Source: Pyricularia pennisetigena (taxonomy: Eukaryota > Ascomycota > Sordariomycetes > Magnaporthales > Pyriculariaceae). From it: a stretch of 64,000 nt of DNA. The notes beneath the pieces are model-generated. The model did no database searches and had not been told where the DNA came from. It was given only the letters and a program-made list of their open reading frames with translations. The stretch is from positions 3,472,953-3,536,952 of the forward strand of contig NC_043741.1 of the NCBI RefSeq assembly GCF_004337985.1. The letters run 5' to 3'. This document shows, piece after piece, positions 11,120 through 23,332 of this stretch. Position numbers and translations under genes: made by a program. Position 1 is the stretch's first letter; every line of letters begins with the position of its first letter.

Positions 11120-11948
11120 TGTAGTGAGCGCAGTGCGGGAGACTCCCGCTTGTTGAAAACCAGGACCGTTTGGTATGGAGGCGTATGTTGACTGGCGGCT
11201 TCGCAGTTAGTGGTGGGGTTTGGATTAAGGCGGCCAAGCGGATGTCGCGATTCCGTCTAGCGGGTGGGATCGAGAGAAAACGGTTTTAAAGGATAGCACG
11301 ACAGCCTGCGACACTGCGAAAAACGGGTAGCTGGTGTGCTCTCCGTGGATAAGGAATTAATGATAGAGAGCGTGGTAAGTGAAGTAAGTGCACTTGTATG
11401 GCGTACGGAATCGAACAAAGAAATTGATATTACTCCCAAAAAGTGGACTTGCGTCACAACGTCAAACCAGCCCAGGCTGCTAGGCATGGATATGGAGAAC
11501 ACGCCGCCAGACAGCAACCCGCGAACGGACGGCAAGGGACAGTCCCGCACCACATGTGCCAATTGTGGCATGCTGCCAGTGGCTTGACGCGGGGCTCAAT
11601 TTTTGGTGGGGTGATTGGCCAGTTGGGCCACTCAGAACGAAGCATCAAAGAATTGACAAACGCGCCGTGCACTGACCATCAGGTAGAATCCCAGCAAGCA
11701 GGCGTGCACTGCACCGCACCGCACCGCCAAAGCAGCTTTGTTCGTCCGATTGATAGTCGGTATTAATATTTTGCTCCTCTTTGCGCCGTCCGACTTGCGC
11801 CCTCGGAAAGCGACACCTACGTCACCGTAGCTACCGCCAAGCAATCCATACCACACGACATCGACAGTCGCTGCGCTCAACGCTCAGCAGTGACTGCGCA
11901 AAAGCATAACGAGGCGCCCAGGCCAAAGAACTCCTGAGCTATACCACA
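11120..11948. promoter_or_regulatory. Bidirectional intergenic region MTR10 / SmE
   Basis: 829 bp separate the divergent start codons and must hold both promoters. It contains a GCACC triplication at 11711-11725 and GC-rich patches. I recognise no specific factor site. ORFs here lack domains and several begin with non-ATG codons. Confidence 0.45.
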
Positions 11949-12378
11949 ATGACTGGTCGGGGAGGCGGCGGCGGCCGCAAGATTCTTCTGCCACCCATCA
12001 ACTGCATTTTCAAGCTGCTCCAGTCGCACGCCACTGTTTCAATTTGGCTATACGAGCAGCTGGGAATAAGAATTGAGGGCAAGATCAGGGTAAGTTGCCC
12101 AAATCTCGGGCCTGTTTACCGACGGGAGACGCTGACCAACTTTCATGGCTACTTGACATTAGGGATTCGACGAGTTCATGAACCTTGTTATCGACGACGC
12201 GGTTGAAGTGAAACAAATTACCAAGGACAACCCAGAGGAGAAGAGGAGGCCATTGGGTAAGAACGGCGCGTGTTGTGTTATCGGAATTTTTCGGACGAGG
12301 TTGTCAATACTAACGTTTGCAATAGGCCAAATCCTCCTAAAGGGTGACAATGTTTCCCTGATCCAAAGCTTACAATAG
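11949..12378 (+). CDS. SME1: Small nuclear ribonucleoprotein E (SmE)
   Basis: Three exons (11949-12089, 12163-12256, 12326-12378) encode 95 residues, the normal size for SmE. The Sm1 motif region (LLQSHATVSIWLYEQ, then IRIEGKIRGFDEFMN) and the Sm2 motif (ILLKGDNVSLI) are intact, with the conserved Gly and Asn of the RNA-binding loops. SmE is one of the seven proteins of the Sm ring around the U-rich site of U1, U2, U4 and U5 snRNAs. Intron 2 carries a perfect TACTAAC branch site at about 12308-12314 and intron 1 a GTAAGT donor. A continuous ORF through intron 1 is a read-through artefact. The N-terminal Gly-rich segment is common in fungal SmE. Confidence 0.95.
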
Positions 12379-12585
12379 AGGCGGCTGCGAACGGCAGACC
12401 GAGGAAAGCAGAACGGAGGGTCAGGGTCCCAACGGGGCCAGTACGGCTGCTGGCCTTGGGATGGCGCATTAAGATTGGGGGCGGATGACAGGACTGCACC
12501 GGTCTGCACCGGCAGAGCCTGCTTAGACAAATGGATTAAAATGGGATCGGAAAAGACTGGCTATGACTATTTTTGATATTTGGCG

Positions 12586-13455
12586 TTATCGGTCCTGTTG
12601 GTCTAACTTGGAAGACTTTATATCGCCATTACCTAGGATGAGGCCGTCAAGGCGGCGGTCCAGAGGTCCCATCGGCACAGCCATATCGGGTTGCGATGCC
12701 AGGAACTGCTCGGTGAGCCCCAGGCCAACCAGTAAAATGGAACTTGACTCTCGATCCCCTGGTCCTGTGATTTTAGAGGCATAGCGTTGCACAAAAAAAT
12801 CGTAAAAGCCTTTGCCGTGACCGCAGCGGCGCACCAGGCCGCTGGCGGGATCAATGTCAAAAGCTACGCCGGGCATCAGCATGAGATCCAGGGTTGCCCG
12901 CTCCGAGTGATGGGCGTCAGGTCCGCCTAGGATTCTCTGCCGCTCGTGCACAGTCGAAGGGTCGACACTTGGGATGCCCCACTTGTCCGGCTTTAGAGAC
13001 TCGTAGTCGCTCAAGTCCTTCAGCCGGACCATATCCATTACCCGTGATGGCGTATCGGGCGTGTCAAGCGGCGACTTGTGAAGATAGGGAATGTAGACGT
13101 CCTTGCCCGTGCTCAGAGCATGCCGTACAATAGCATCAGTCTGGACCTCGCCCGACGGCATAGAGAGGAAGACACTAATGCGCTTGGCGTTCATGTACGG
13201 AGCCCAAGTTAGGAGACTGCCCATGATGGCTCTGCCTGGCACGAGTTGTATTTTAGCCCCCTGCAAATACTCAACCGACAATGGACTGAAAAGGCAGGTG
13301 AAGTCATGTGGGATGTGGGCCGAGGCATGGGTTTAAGTCATACTTTGCGCCAGGGCATTATCGCGGTTTACTGCTGCCAGCCGCTTCTTCATCAACGACC
13401 GCAGCTGCTGTTTGGCGGCGGCAAGAGACATGTCGGCGTCTGCGTCCAATGTCAT
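12586..13455 (-). CDS. 5-formyltetrahydrofolate cyclo-ligase
   Basis: The enzyme uses ATP to turn 5-formyl-THF into 5,10-methenyl-THF, returning the storage form to one-carbon metabolism. Two exons, 13455-13344 and 13235-12586, give 253 residues. Exon 1 gives the N-terminal helix AAAKQQLRSLMKKRLAAV. Exon 2 continues with NAKRISVFLSMPSGEVQTD, the central DMVRLKDL region and the phosphate-binding GRGKGYYD-like loop, here CGHGKGFYDFF. The donor GTATGA and acceptor CCAG/GC join the frame as Q-S-R-A-I-M. Without splicing the second exon appears to have an extra non-conserved leader. The start at 13455 is preferred; Met at 13431 is an alternative, and the upstream extension to 13671 is not conserved-looking. 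The gene is convergent with SmE, 207 bp apart. Confidence 0.92.
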
Positions 13456-14759
13456 CTCCAGGCGGACGCCTCTATCGCCAAGAAAGGTAGGTATGTGGAT
13501 AGGTTTCCCAATCCAGGATCTTTGCTCTCGGCAGTCAACTCGTCCTCGAGGGATTTTTTTTTTTAGGATCGACGGGATTTTCTTTTCTATGTTGCGGACT
13601 CGGAGGTGGGCCGCTAGGTTGTTTGCTAAACACAAGCTTTGATAAGTGTGGTGACACTGTGCCGCCGTCATTTCTCCTCACTGTTCCCATACAGGTGGGC
13701 CCTGGCCAACTGACACCCGTTTTTGAATTGATTTTTCGAGACGATTAATCAAATTAATCTTATCAGATCAAGCGGACGCCTGCCCAGCTGGCCCTGGGCC
13801 TGGTATCTTGGTCCGTGTAACACACGTGCCAGTCAAACCTTCTGGCGGCGGGAAACTAGAAAGCTCGGCCTGCATTGGCCGTGCGTCGGCGGTCGCGGGA
13901 TTCTGCAGTGCCGCTAATCCCGCAGGTAATGCAGTAACGTGCTGTGCCTGTGCAGCGCGCCGTCAGGCCCCCCAACAATGAGACCCAAAGTAAAAAGTAA
14001 CGTCCTTCACACATCACCTGGCCTGGCGTGCAGTAGTCTTCAGGCTTTTTGGCGGAAATAACCTTGGATGACAGGATCACTCGACATTTACCCAGCGCAC
14101 CCCAGTCCTGAAGTAGTAAGACAGTCAGACTCGCCCAGTCATTCTATAGCACCCAACGCGCAAATTCACCAATCGCATGCCATCACAAGCCCAGTCACCC
14201 CCACCCGATCATTCCATCAAATCGAAACATCAATATCGCCTAAGTTCATAAATCCTGGATTAGGTAGGTCAACATACGTGTCACAGAGCAAAGTGGACCT
14301 AAGCCTTGCTGGCTTGCTGGATACGTGGAAAACGCCCAGCACAGTGTCAGCACTAAGTAATTACTGACAGGTCAAAAGTCGACCAGCGACGTAGCGGCTT
14401 TTTTGCATCCCCTGCCCCTGTGTGTGATTCACTCGCGGGTCATGAAGAGGGTCCCGTTTCTCTGCCCGCATTCGATGAGACAGTGCTCTTGCGGACCCCG
14501 CCCACTCCCGTTCTCCCTACAGAGACGGTTTTTGCGTCACTCTTACCGGACAAGGGCACCACTGTGCTGCAACCCTTGGCCCAAGGCAACCAGGTTTGTG
14601 TGCATAAACACCCCCTCGCTGATTGTCCCTTCCTTTGGTCCAGGCTGCCTCGCCTCCAAAGTATGCCACGTAGTTTTGAGCGCTGACCCGCCGGATGGCT
14701 CAGGGAGAGCGGTCTCCTTTCGTCACGATCGATCTCAAACAAGGCACTAGGCTGTACCT
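13456..14759. promoter_or_regulatory. Divergent intergenic region, FTHF cyclo-ligase / OPT transporter
   Basis: 1.3 kb between divergent start codons. Pro/Ser-rich short ORFs (for example 14068-14367) have no recognisable domain and probably reflect CT/CA-rich leader sequence of the transporter gene. No RNA gene is seen. Confidence 0.4.
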
Positions 14760-17700
14760 ATGCAGCTGATCCAGCACGCATCCGATTCAGCCGCCGAGCC
14801 AGAAGACCCCGTTGAGACCCAGGACAACCAACAATCCTTCCCCCTTCGCGACCTAGCGCCTAACAGTTGTCGCCCCACGCGCGCCGAGCTCAACCCATCT
14901 ACTGCTCTTCGCGCCAACGCGGCATCCACATCTATCCGAGAGCCCCTCTTCGACACCACTGCCGATGGGCACAGTGCCCTCGCCTCATTACCCCAGCAGC
15001 AGCCCTCCCTGTCGCCATCCTTTGACACTCGGCAGGCTCTCTGTGCCCCCTCAGCCGGCAGGCAGCCCAGCTCTTCTTCATCCTCCTTCATCGCCTCACA
15101 TGTCAACGCTGCTGCGTCCCGGCAGGAGAAGAACGACGTTCTGGCCCAAACGGACGCTGACAACCGATCCACGACGGGTCTCGACGACGAAGCTACAGCC
15201 AACCCGATGAGGAAAGCTACCCCTGCTCTCCGCGACTCGGATGAGTTTCGGAGCGCGCCATCGTATGGTGCTGTGTCCCTCGACAACGTGAAGCCTCCCA
15301 GAGCAAATGGGCACTTCTCGACGGCAACAACAATAGACGTAGATGAGCTTGGGCGGGTAGACTCACAGACCTCGAGCCGGCGCCGCAAGTCTGAGGATGC
15401 CAAGGTCAAGAGCAGGCGCTCGGGAGAAGAGCTGGGGGCATCATCTGTTCTTGGCGGCCTAGAGGGTCGCTTTGGCGTCACGGAGGGCGGTGCCCTCGAC
15501 GATCCCAAACATGGCGACGACAGCAGCAGCTATAGTGGTATCTCTCCCGAAGGACCAGAAGCCATTGAGGATGAGAACAACCCTCCAGACAACTCGCCAT
15601 ATCCGCAAGTCAGAGCCTCGGTTTCTCCTGTCGACAATACTACACTATCCATCAACACGCCTCGCATGTGGGCATTATCTGTTCTTTTCTCGATTCTCGG
15701 ATCATCCACAAACCTGTTCTTTTCTTTGAGATACCCCAGCGTGTCGATCACGCCCGTTATAGCGCTACTTCTTGTTCACCCCCTTGGGTTAGCCTGGGAT
15801 TTCCTACTCAAGCGCAAAGGTGACCCGGATGAGGAGTTTGTCGAAGGTGTGCAAGTTGCTGTCCAATGGGATGAGGCTCGTAACAGGAGCAAAATCCAGC
15901 GCCTGCGACTATGGCTAGCACAAGGTCGTTGGAACGAAAAAGAGCACAGCTGTGTCTATGTTAGCAGCAATGTCTCTTTCGGTTTCGCCTTTGCAACCGA
16001 TGTCATTGTGGAGCAGACGCAGTTCTACAAGCAGGACGCTAGCATCACCTACCAGCTTCTCCTTACACTTTCCACGCAAATCCTCGGCTACACATTCGCC
16101 GGCTTGACCAGGCGTTTTCTGGTACGCCCGAGCGGCATGATTTGGCCGTCTACGTTGATGTCAGCTGCCATGTTCACGACACTGCACAAGGAGGAGAATA
16201 AGCCAGCAAACGGCTGGAAAATCAGCCGATGGAACTTCTTCTATGTTGTGTTTATTTGTGCCTTCCTTTTCTACTTCCTGCCGGGCTTGTTGTTTCCCGC
16301 CCTGAGCTACTTCAACGTTATCACATGGTTTGCGCCTAAGAATGTCGTCGTGGCGAACCTCTTCGGCGTCGTGTCTGGTCTAGGTCTCTTCCCCCTCACT
16401 TTTGACTGGGCCCAAGTTGCATATATCGGCTCGCCTCTGCTCACTCCATTCTGGGCCGCCATGAACGTTGTCGGTGGCCTGGTCATTGTCATGTGGATCT
16501 TGGCGCCGTTAGCTTACTACAGCAACTGGATGTACTCATCGTACATGCCTATCCTTTCTGCTTCAGTCTATGACAACACTGGCAAAATTTACGACGTCAG
16601 CAAGATCCTGACCAAGGATTTCGTCTTCGATTCCGAGGCATACAAGAATTACAGTCGGGTATTTCTGCCAATTACCTATGTGCTTAGCTATGGAGTACAG
16701 TTTGCAGGGCTAGCTGCCTTGTTGACGCACACGGCATGCTGGCACGGCCGTGACATCTGGACGCAATGGACCAAGTCTTTGCAAGAGGCACGCGAGGAAG
16801 GCAAGGTCGCAGCCTACCAGCCAGTTGCGACCTTGAGCGATGATGATGGACAAATGAATGCGAACGGTGCGCAGGCCAGGCGCGAGGCTTCGACAAGTTC
16901 TGCATTCTTTGAGGACATTATGAGTCGCGAGGATGTCCACAACAGGCTTATGAAGCGGTACAAGGATGCACCAATGCATTGGTACTTGATGACATTTGTT
17001 TCGATGACGGCTATCGGCATATTTGTTGTCGAGTAGTGAGTGTTCTGTCCCTAGAAACCCTTGCTCAGATCTCATTGGGATGGTGTGTTTAACTCTATCT
17101 TCTGTAGCTACCCGATTCATCTGCCCTGGTATGGTCTCCTGCTGGCCTTAGGAATCTGCAGCATTCTATTCATCCCCATTGGGATTGTCATGGCGGTTAC
17201 CAACCAACATACCAGCATCTATCTGATCTGCCAGCTCGTCTGTGGAGCCGTATTTCCAGGCCGGCCAGTGGCAAACATGGTGTTCGTCACCTATGGTTAC
17301 ATTTCATCCTCACAAGGCATCAAATTTGCGGCGGATCTGAAGCTCGGTCACTACATGAAGATCCCGCCTCGGATCCTCTTCATGGTGCAGATGGTGGCAA
17401 CGGTCGTGTCATCCCTGACGCAGATAGCCGTCCTCAACTGGATGTTCCGCAACATCCCAGGTATCTGTACGCCCGAGGCCATCAACGGGTTCACGTGTCC
17501 AATCGCCCGGGTGCACTTCAATGGCTCCATCTTGTGGGGCGTGGTAGGACCGTCCGAATTCTTTGGTCGTGGTGCGACGTACAGACCACTGGTCTGGTGC
17601 TTCCTCGTCGGAGCGATAGCACCCATACCGCTGTGGTACATCAGCAAGGGCAAGAAGGATAGCATTATCCGCAAGATCAACTTGCCGGTCCTTTTTGGCT

Positions 17701-18011
17701 CATTGAGTTGGATTCCGCCCGCGACAGGCCTGAACTTTTCCGTGTGGGCACTCGTGTGCTACTTGTTCAACTCTCTGCTCAAGAATCGCGCCACGGCTTG
17801 GTGGGCCAAGTATAGCATGACGCTCAGCGCGGCGCTCGACTCGGCGCTCGCGTCAGGAATCGTCGTCGTTTTCTTCACCTTCATATACTCTGGGGTTATG
17901 GACGGGTTCAGCTGGTGGGGTACAGAGGTGTACAAGCAGGGATGCGATTGGCAAGCCTGTGCATACAACACCGTGCCTGAAGGTGGCCGCTTCGGGCCCG
18001 ATACTTGGTGA
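14760..18011 (+). CDS. Oligopeptide transporter, OPT family
   Basis: Two exons, 14760-17035 and 17108-18011 (donor GTGAGT, acceptor TGTAG), encode 1059 residues. The first 300 or so are hydrophilic, Ser/Asp/Glu-rich and presumably cytosolic. From NTPRMWALSVLFSILGSS (about residue 300) onward there are many hydrophobic helices and OPT hallmarks: SITPVIALLLVHPLG, YFNVITWF, and after the intron YPIHLPWYG, FVTYGYISSSQGIKFAADLKLGHYMKIPPR, and TYRPLVWCFLVGAIAPIPLW. Fungal OPT proteins are proton-coupled plasma-membrane importers of tetra-/pentapeptides, glutathione or metal-chelate peptides; the substrate is not readable here. The N-terminal tail is longer than in yeast Opt1. The gene is convergent with a secreted S28 peptidase, 521 bp away, which would fit a role in peptide nutrition, though that link is inference. 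Confidence 0.95.
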
Positions 18012-18532
18012 TATATATCGTGATCTTTTGGGTTGGGACAACAAAGAGTCTGACGAAAGGACCTTGCCCCCATGCTGGGCAGTAGGTCAGAATCTAGGTA
18101 GGGGTTCATGAAGAAGGGTTTGGGTTTCCGACATTGCAACAGCATGTTTTGCGAAGAAAGTTATGGTTGAATTTTGGCCCTTGGATGTAGCAGACTCGCA
18201 ACAGTAAGAAGAACTTGTTCAAACAAGCATTTGCATATACACATACAGATAGATTTCAAGTGTTTTGAGGGTTATACTCAACAAATACAACGGATGAGTA
18301 CAGCACTCGTACCTATTTTTTTTTTTTTTTTTTTTTTCATTACCAATGGTTTTGCTGTCCACTTGAGTTATTCCTTCTGATTTAAACGACATTTTACGTC
18401 AAGCGTCGCCTAGACAATATCTATATGGAGATAAGTCAGCGGGAGGGTTAGGATCAGGACAACCTGGCCGTGCACAATGCATTGCTACAAGATTAAACTA
18501 AATCCTGCATATATCGCAGGTGGCCATCAGTC
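18012..18532. other. Convergent 3' region between OPT and S28 genes
   Basis: Shared 3' flank of 521 bp, expected to hold both polyadenylation regions. It contains a T22 run at 18316-18337. No gene is recognised. Confidence 0.5.
18316..18337 (+). repeat. T22 mononucleotide run
   Basis: An uninterrupted stretch of 22 T in the convergent 3' region, likely length-variable. Confidence 0.85.
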
Positions 18533-20286
18533 TCAAGGTTCCCGGCTATGCTCCTCAATCCACTCTCCCAGCCACCTCCCCATTATCTCAAGCTCCTGGG
18601 CCACAACCAGGCTCTCCGAGGGCGTGTCGTCCACGATCAGGTCAGGCACGTGGATGCCGCCAGGGATCACAAACACGGGGGCCTTGTCGGTGGACCGGCG
18701 CGGGCCGCCCGGTCGAAACTTGGAGGTTACGGTGGCGCTGTTCCAGGGGTCGTCGCCGCCGTTGCAAAAGATGACGCGCTCAAAGTCGGCGTCCCAGCCG
18801 GCCGTCCACGCGTTCAGCATCGACTCGGTGAAGCCCCTCACCGAACCGCTGTTGAAGCCGCCCGTCGTAGGGAACATGAGGGCGCACTGCCGCGAGAAGT
18901 GCTCCGGGCGCATGTGCGATGACACGATATTGGTGCCGTCCGATTTTGGCGGGCCGACCTGCCACCAGCCGAAAGGGTTGTGCTGTCCATATCTTCCCCA
19001 TGTTAGGATTTCTGGAGGGAGATTTCAAGGTTTCGATGGGAGGGAAAAGATTGCGGGCGGGCTAGCAACTTACGCATAGCATCCAGTCCCACTGTCTCCT
19101 GCCCGAGAGGTCCGTCGGTGTGTTGAATCCCCGCGCATTGCTGTGCGAGTCGCAGTTGAACTGCCGGCAAACCTCTCCTCGTGTGTCGTTCACGAACCTC
19201 GCATACAACGGCAGCGCCTTCTCCAGGCCAAGCCCCTTGTCGCTGGCCAGGTCGACGTTCACGATCCTCCCGTCGTCTGACTGCATATAGTCGCAAAAGG
19301 CAAAGACGGCACTGTGATCCCCCTGCCACTTCCAGATGGGCGTGGTGATCTGCTCGGCAAAATCGTCGTGGCGGAGGTGCTCGAGCCCAAACATGCGCTT
19401 TAGCAGCCGCGCGGCCGTCGAGTTGCCCGAGTCGAGCACGCGGTCGACGTGGGCCACGACGGCGCGGACGTCGGCGCTGCAGTTGCGCGGAAGGGCCGCC
19501 TCGATGGGCGCAAAGTAGGTGTGGAAGTCGTGCACGGCCTCGATGACGGCAGACGTGGCGTGGTATGCCCAAAACACGCCAGGGCTGAGCTTTTGCGTCC
19601 AAGCCGCGAGGGCGCCGGAGTACGAGCCGCCGATCAGTACCCAGGGTGCCTTGTCCGCGTTGGCACCGCCGTTGCCAGACTTGTCGAAGCTCAGCTGCAC
19701 CGTCTTGGCGAAGTGCGTCATGTCCATGATGCTTTGGGGCACGTCCAGGTACTGGAGAGTTTCGGCCGTCAGGATGTCGACGGGGATGCTCTTGCCCCAG
19801 TAGCGGTCTATTGGCGGTGCAGAGAAACGGACAAGGTTAGCGGCTAAAGGGCCATGATGTTGTCTGGTCATTGCAGACCGGGCACCCACGTTCTATTACT
19901 ATGACAGCCCCCTGAAAGGTATCGGCGTATAGCCCAGGAAGTGTACGATTGTCGAGATATCCAACATAGCCGTCTGCAGAATCCTCGCCAGGGTTAAAGA
20001 GGAAAACAGGCGAGCCAGGACCGGCCCAGCTCGAGGCATCCCAGAAATACCGCTGCTTGAAGGTACCCTTGGAGGGGTTATGATGATCAAGGAGCTGATC
20101 GAACGTGCCACTGCCGACCAGCTCCAGGTGAGGATGCACTACCGCCTTGATTCCACTCCCCATCTTTGCAAAACCGCCACGGTTTGTAAGGTGATGTCTT
20201 GGTTCCAGCCATGCTGCGGATGAAGTTGGCACCGGGCCAAGGAGCAGATGGGCTGTTGCAAGCAATATTGTTGTAAGCGGCCTCAT
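18533..20286 (-). CDS. Secreted serine carboxypeptidase/prolyl peptidase, family S28
   Basis: Three exons on the minus strand (20286-19890, 19807-19074, 18982-18533) give 526 residues, normal for fungal S28 enzymes. Residues 1 to about 25 (MRPLTTILLATAHLLLG) are a signal peptide. Family landmarks are in order: FDQLLDHHNP and QRYFWD, IVIEHRYWGKS across the first junction, the nucleophile loop GGSYSG, a lid with many N-glycosylation sequons, NPFGWWQ, then the Asp in NGGDDPW and the His in PGGIHVPDL. The family (human PRCP and DPP7, Aspergillus AN-PEP) cleaves Pro-X bonds, often in acid surroundings. Intron 3 has a CTAAC branch site; its acceptor (GGACAG) is the best but not the only choice. The ATG at 20286 was chosen because it opens the signal peptide. 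Confidence 0.93.
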
Positions 20287-20670
20287 GTTGGCACAGTAAT
20301 GCCCAAGAACCGAAGATGGGAGATTAAACAACTGTAGTCAAGTGGAATTCTTGATCAATCTTGGAAGTAAGGGGCCAGCCCAAGAAACAAAACAAGGAAC
20401 AGATGATAGAGAGAGAAGTTGCACGATGTTAACCAATCATCGCGTGAGTGAAATGGGTGTAGAACGAGAAACGGACTTCAAGTCAGTGATAATGTGGGAA
20501 ATGGAGCATGAAAAACCGTGGTGTTGCCGATACTGTCTTTTTTGTTCAACTTCCAATACCATTTTTGTCACTTTGGCTTCGCTAAAAGCCAGCCATGTCC
20601 CACGCAAGAACAGAGGGCGTTGTGGAAGCATTTTGGGGAGGTTGAACAAAGGGAAGTGCACAATAGGAGG

Positions 20671-20697
20671 ACAATAGACACAATAGACACAATAGGA
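20671..20697 (+). repeat. 9-bp tandem repeat (ACAATAGAC, three copies)
   Basis: Two exact copies of ACAATAGAC and a third with a changed end (ACAATAGGA). A further ACAATAGG lies just upstream. Confidence 0.7.
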
Positions 20698-21690
20698 GTG
20701 GACCTCCAGCTGCAGTCTACAGTAGTATAGATCGTTCTCGTCCCATTCAGCCCCCATTGAGGCTCTCCGGAGCAGCATGGAACCCGACCTGCAGAAGCGA
20801 GAACATAACAAAACAGGAAAGATCTGTTCCGGTAGTCTGGGGGAATTTCTGGCCTACTATGAACGTTCAAAACGTCCCTTTGGCGGTCAAAGTTTGAGGC
20901 CGTCTGTCTGAGGTCTTTCCTTTGTGCTCTCGCTTAATTAGCCGCCAGCGCTATTTGAGAGAGACTGTGGGAGGGTCAAGAGACAGGGTGCAAGTTCCAC
21001 GTGAGCTACGATTTTCCAACCCCTGCCGCCCAGAGGCCCGCAATTTGTGGTACCAACGCCCTTCTGCACGCCCTTCGTTTCTGGCAAGGGTTTTTCAGCT
21101 TCCTTCCTCAAGCGCTCGGCAGAATATGGAACCGGAAAGGACGCAAGCAGGTGCGCCATATTTCCATCACCACCGTCTCTGTGATACGGCAGCAAATGAT
21201 TTATTCGTCGGTGGTACAGAAGCTCCGGAGGATCTTTGGGAAGCAAAACATCTGGCCAGCTAGCGGTTGATACGCTAGGGAATATTTCTAGCCGCGGTCA
21301 GTCGAACGGAAATGTTTCTTCCATCTCGGCGAAAGGGCGCGTAGTAAATCTCATCTTGCTATCTATTTCTTTTGTCCCCTCGTAGAGACACTTTTGTTCG
21401 TGGCACCTGATCATCATGCATTGATTTTCACTCAATTCTAGTGGCTTTATATGGCACACCTTGAGTCTAGCTGGAGCGAATCGAAGAATGATCAAGTGGC
21501 AACGCTTCCAGGTTCAAAAAAACTTCCGAACCTGCAAGGCAAGGAAGAAAGGCTTTGGCGGCTCCGAGGGTGGGTGGATACACTATTACATCCCGGGGCA
21601 CCTCCCATATTTGTCTTGATAAATACTTCAGAATTGTCTTTCGGCCGCAGGACCCATAATGGTCCAAGTCTAGTGTAGACTACTGTCCGT

Positions 21691-21698
21691 TATATAAA
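21691..21698 (+). promoter_or_regulatory. TATA-like box upstream of the GNAT-like gene
   Basis: TATATAAA lies 97 bp before the start codon at 21795, a plausible core promoter distance for fungi. This is inferred from position and sequence only. Confidence 0.4.
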
Positions 21699-21794
21699 CG
21701 CCCGCCCGTTGCGTCTTCCTAGCATCAGAAGCATCACCAACAACAACCAACCTTGGCCGCCTCACTCATCCCTGTCGCACCCCATATACCAGAA

Positions 21795-22754
21795 ATGTCC
21801 CCCGCAGAGCACCTTCCGCCCAAGGCCTACTTAGTCCCATGCGACTTCACCTCCGCCGCACATACGGGACTGCTTTATAACCAGCGAGTGACCTGCGGCT
21901 GGGCAGAGGGGGGCATCGAGACGTGGAAAACCCTCTCTGCCCAGGGAAATTTGGTCATGTACTGGCTTGTACTAGACGACGGCCTACCCGAGAAAGATGA
22001 CCTGATCAAAACCCACTGTGAGCGATACCCGAATGTGAGTAAACATAGCCCTTGGATCATGCCTCCGTGTATAGTTGCGAAGGCTCATTTGCTTCTAACA
22101 CGGGACGGACCCAAAGCAAGCAACTCCAGTTCAGGACACAGCCGCTCAGATATGGGGTCAACAGCGCAAGCCCTCCAACGCCAGCTTCATTCCCATTGGC
22201 CACATCGGCCTCGGTAGGCTTCAGCCTGAAAGTGAGTACGTGCTCACGATGAAGCAAGTCCAACCGCCTCCAGGCCCAACCGACGTCATAACCTGGATCG
22301 GTCCCTTGTACATATCTTGGGCCATGCAGAGGCTAGGAATCGGCAATCTTGCCATGACCGAAACTGAGCGACTGGCGGCTTCGCCGCCCGTCAACGGGAC
22401 CATCGTCGCCCTGGATGCAATTGCGCCCGATCACGCGCTGGCCCCGGCGCTGCTGAGGACCTATTACACCCATTTGGGAATCCCCCTACCAGTTGTGAGT
22501 TTTTGAGAAGGAGAAAAAAAAAAGTCTCACCTTCCCAAAATTAAAACACGTTCTGGGATATATATCCACGGGTTTCTCCTGAAATGGCAACATACTGACT
22601 CTTGGGTTCGGCGGGGGCGCAGAGATCGAACCATGACTGGTATCTCAGTAAGGGTTACAGGCCGTACCACCGCAAAACTGCCTATCCTTGGACCGACACT
22701 GTAACTGGCGAGGTCAACATGTTGGATACTGTATATATGCAGAAAAGGCTTTGA
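21795..22754 (+). CDS. GNAT-like N-acetyltransferase domain protein
   Basis: Three exons, 21795-22034, 22135-22494 and 22623-22754, all phase 0 with GTGAGT donors, encode 243 residues. The pattern FIPIGHIGL (a beta strand), then TWIGPLYISWAMQRLGIGNLAMTETERLA (strand, then a Q/R-x-x-G-x-G/N type acetyl-CoA loop and helix), and a late HDWYLSKGYRPY strand-helix fit the GNAT fold. Fungal proteins of this kind acetylate small molecules or protein N termini, and the substrate is unknown. Met21795 is the first ATG in the frame; the reading frame extends upstream only through non-ATG codons. Intron 1 carries a TTCTAACAC branch site. Family assignment is by pattern rather than a strong signature. Confidence 0.65.
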
Positions 22755-23332
22755 GAGGTCTGCACCGGGTGTAATACAGAGCCTAGTCTAGTTATACATC
22801 TAGTTGGCAGTTTCAACAACAAATTCCGGGCTCATCTGCTGTTCCAATTACAGGGGGGCTTGTTAATAGTTGAATCGAGCTAGCCGGTTAAACAAGCACT
22901 CAGTTCCATCGTCCCGACCATTTCAAGCCAGCCCGTATATATTGTTGTTCGAAATGGTCAGTCTCATGTAAAAAGACAATCAATCCACAACGTCAACATT
23001 TTGAGACAGTCATTGATAGGCAGGAAAGAGGAGACCAGCAAAGGTTCCTAGATAGATAGAGTAGCCTGGTGACAATGTATGCAGGAAAAGGAGCCCAAGT
23101 ACACACATGAAGATTAAACGTTGAATGGGTACTGTCTAATTAAAATGACTCCTGTGCGATGAATCAACTAAACATATCCCTGAATCACTCTAGGGCTTAA
23201 CTGCTCTTGCTCGGGGATGTTCATTTTGTTTGCACACAAAAACCGAGGTTCGAGCGGAATGCAACAGATCGTGGACCCCAGATCAAGTCCATGTGTATCC
23301 ATAGCCTTGCCACTTGGTCGACACAAGGCACA
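22755..23332. other. Convergent 3' region
   Basis: 578 bp between the GNAT-like gene and the ADP-ribosyltransferase-like gene. AT-rich in parts; nothing recognised. Confidence 0.5.

Larger units (their letters stand above)
20287..21794. promoter_or_regulatory. Divergent intergenic region, S28 peptidase / GNAT-like gene
   Basis: 1.5 kb with the promoters of both flanking genes. It holds a short ACAATAGAC tandem repeat (20671-20697) and a TATA-like box (21691-21698). The ORF on the plus strand at 20922-21263 starts at a non-ATG codon and has no recognisable domain. Confidence 0.45.

Noticed and set aside
13456..13671. N-terminal extension of the FTHF cyclo-ligase to 13671
   Set aside because: The added 72 residues are not similar to the family, while the enzyme's normal N-terminal helix begins just after Met13455.
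17036..17107. Apparent stop in the OPT transporter after GIFVVE
   Set aside because: It lies in a 72-nt intron with a GTGAGT donor and TGTAG acceptor; splicing restores the conserved YYPIHLPWYG.
20922..21263. Plus-strand frame of 113 codons between the S28 and GNAT-like genes
   Set aside because: No ATG at the head and no recognisable domain.
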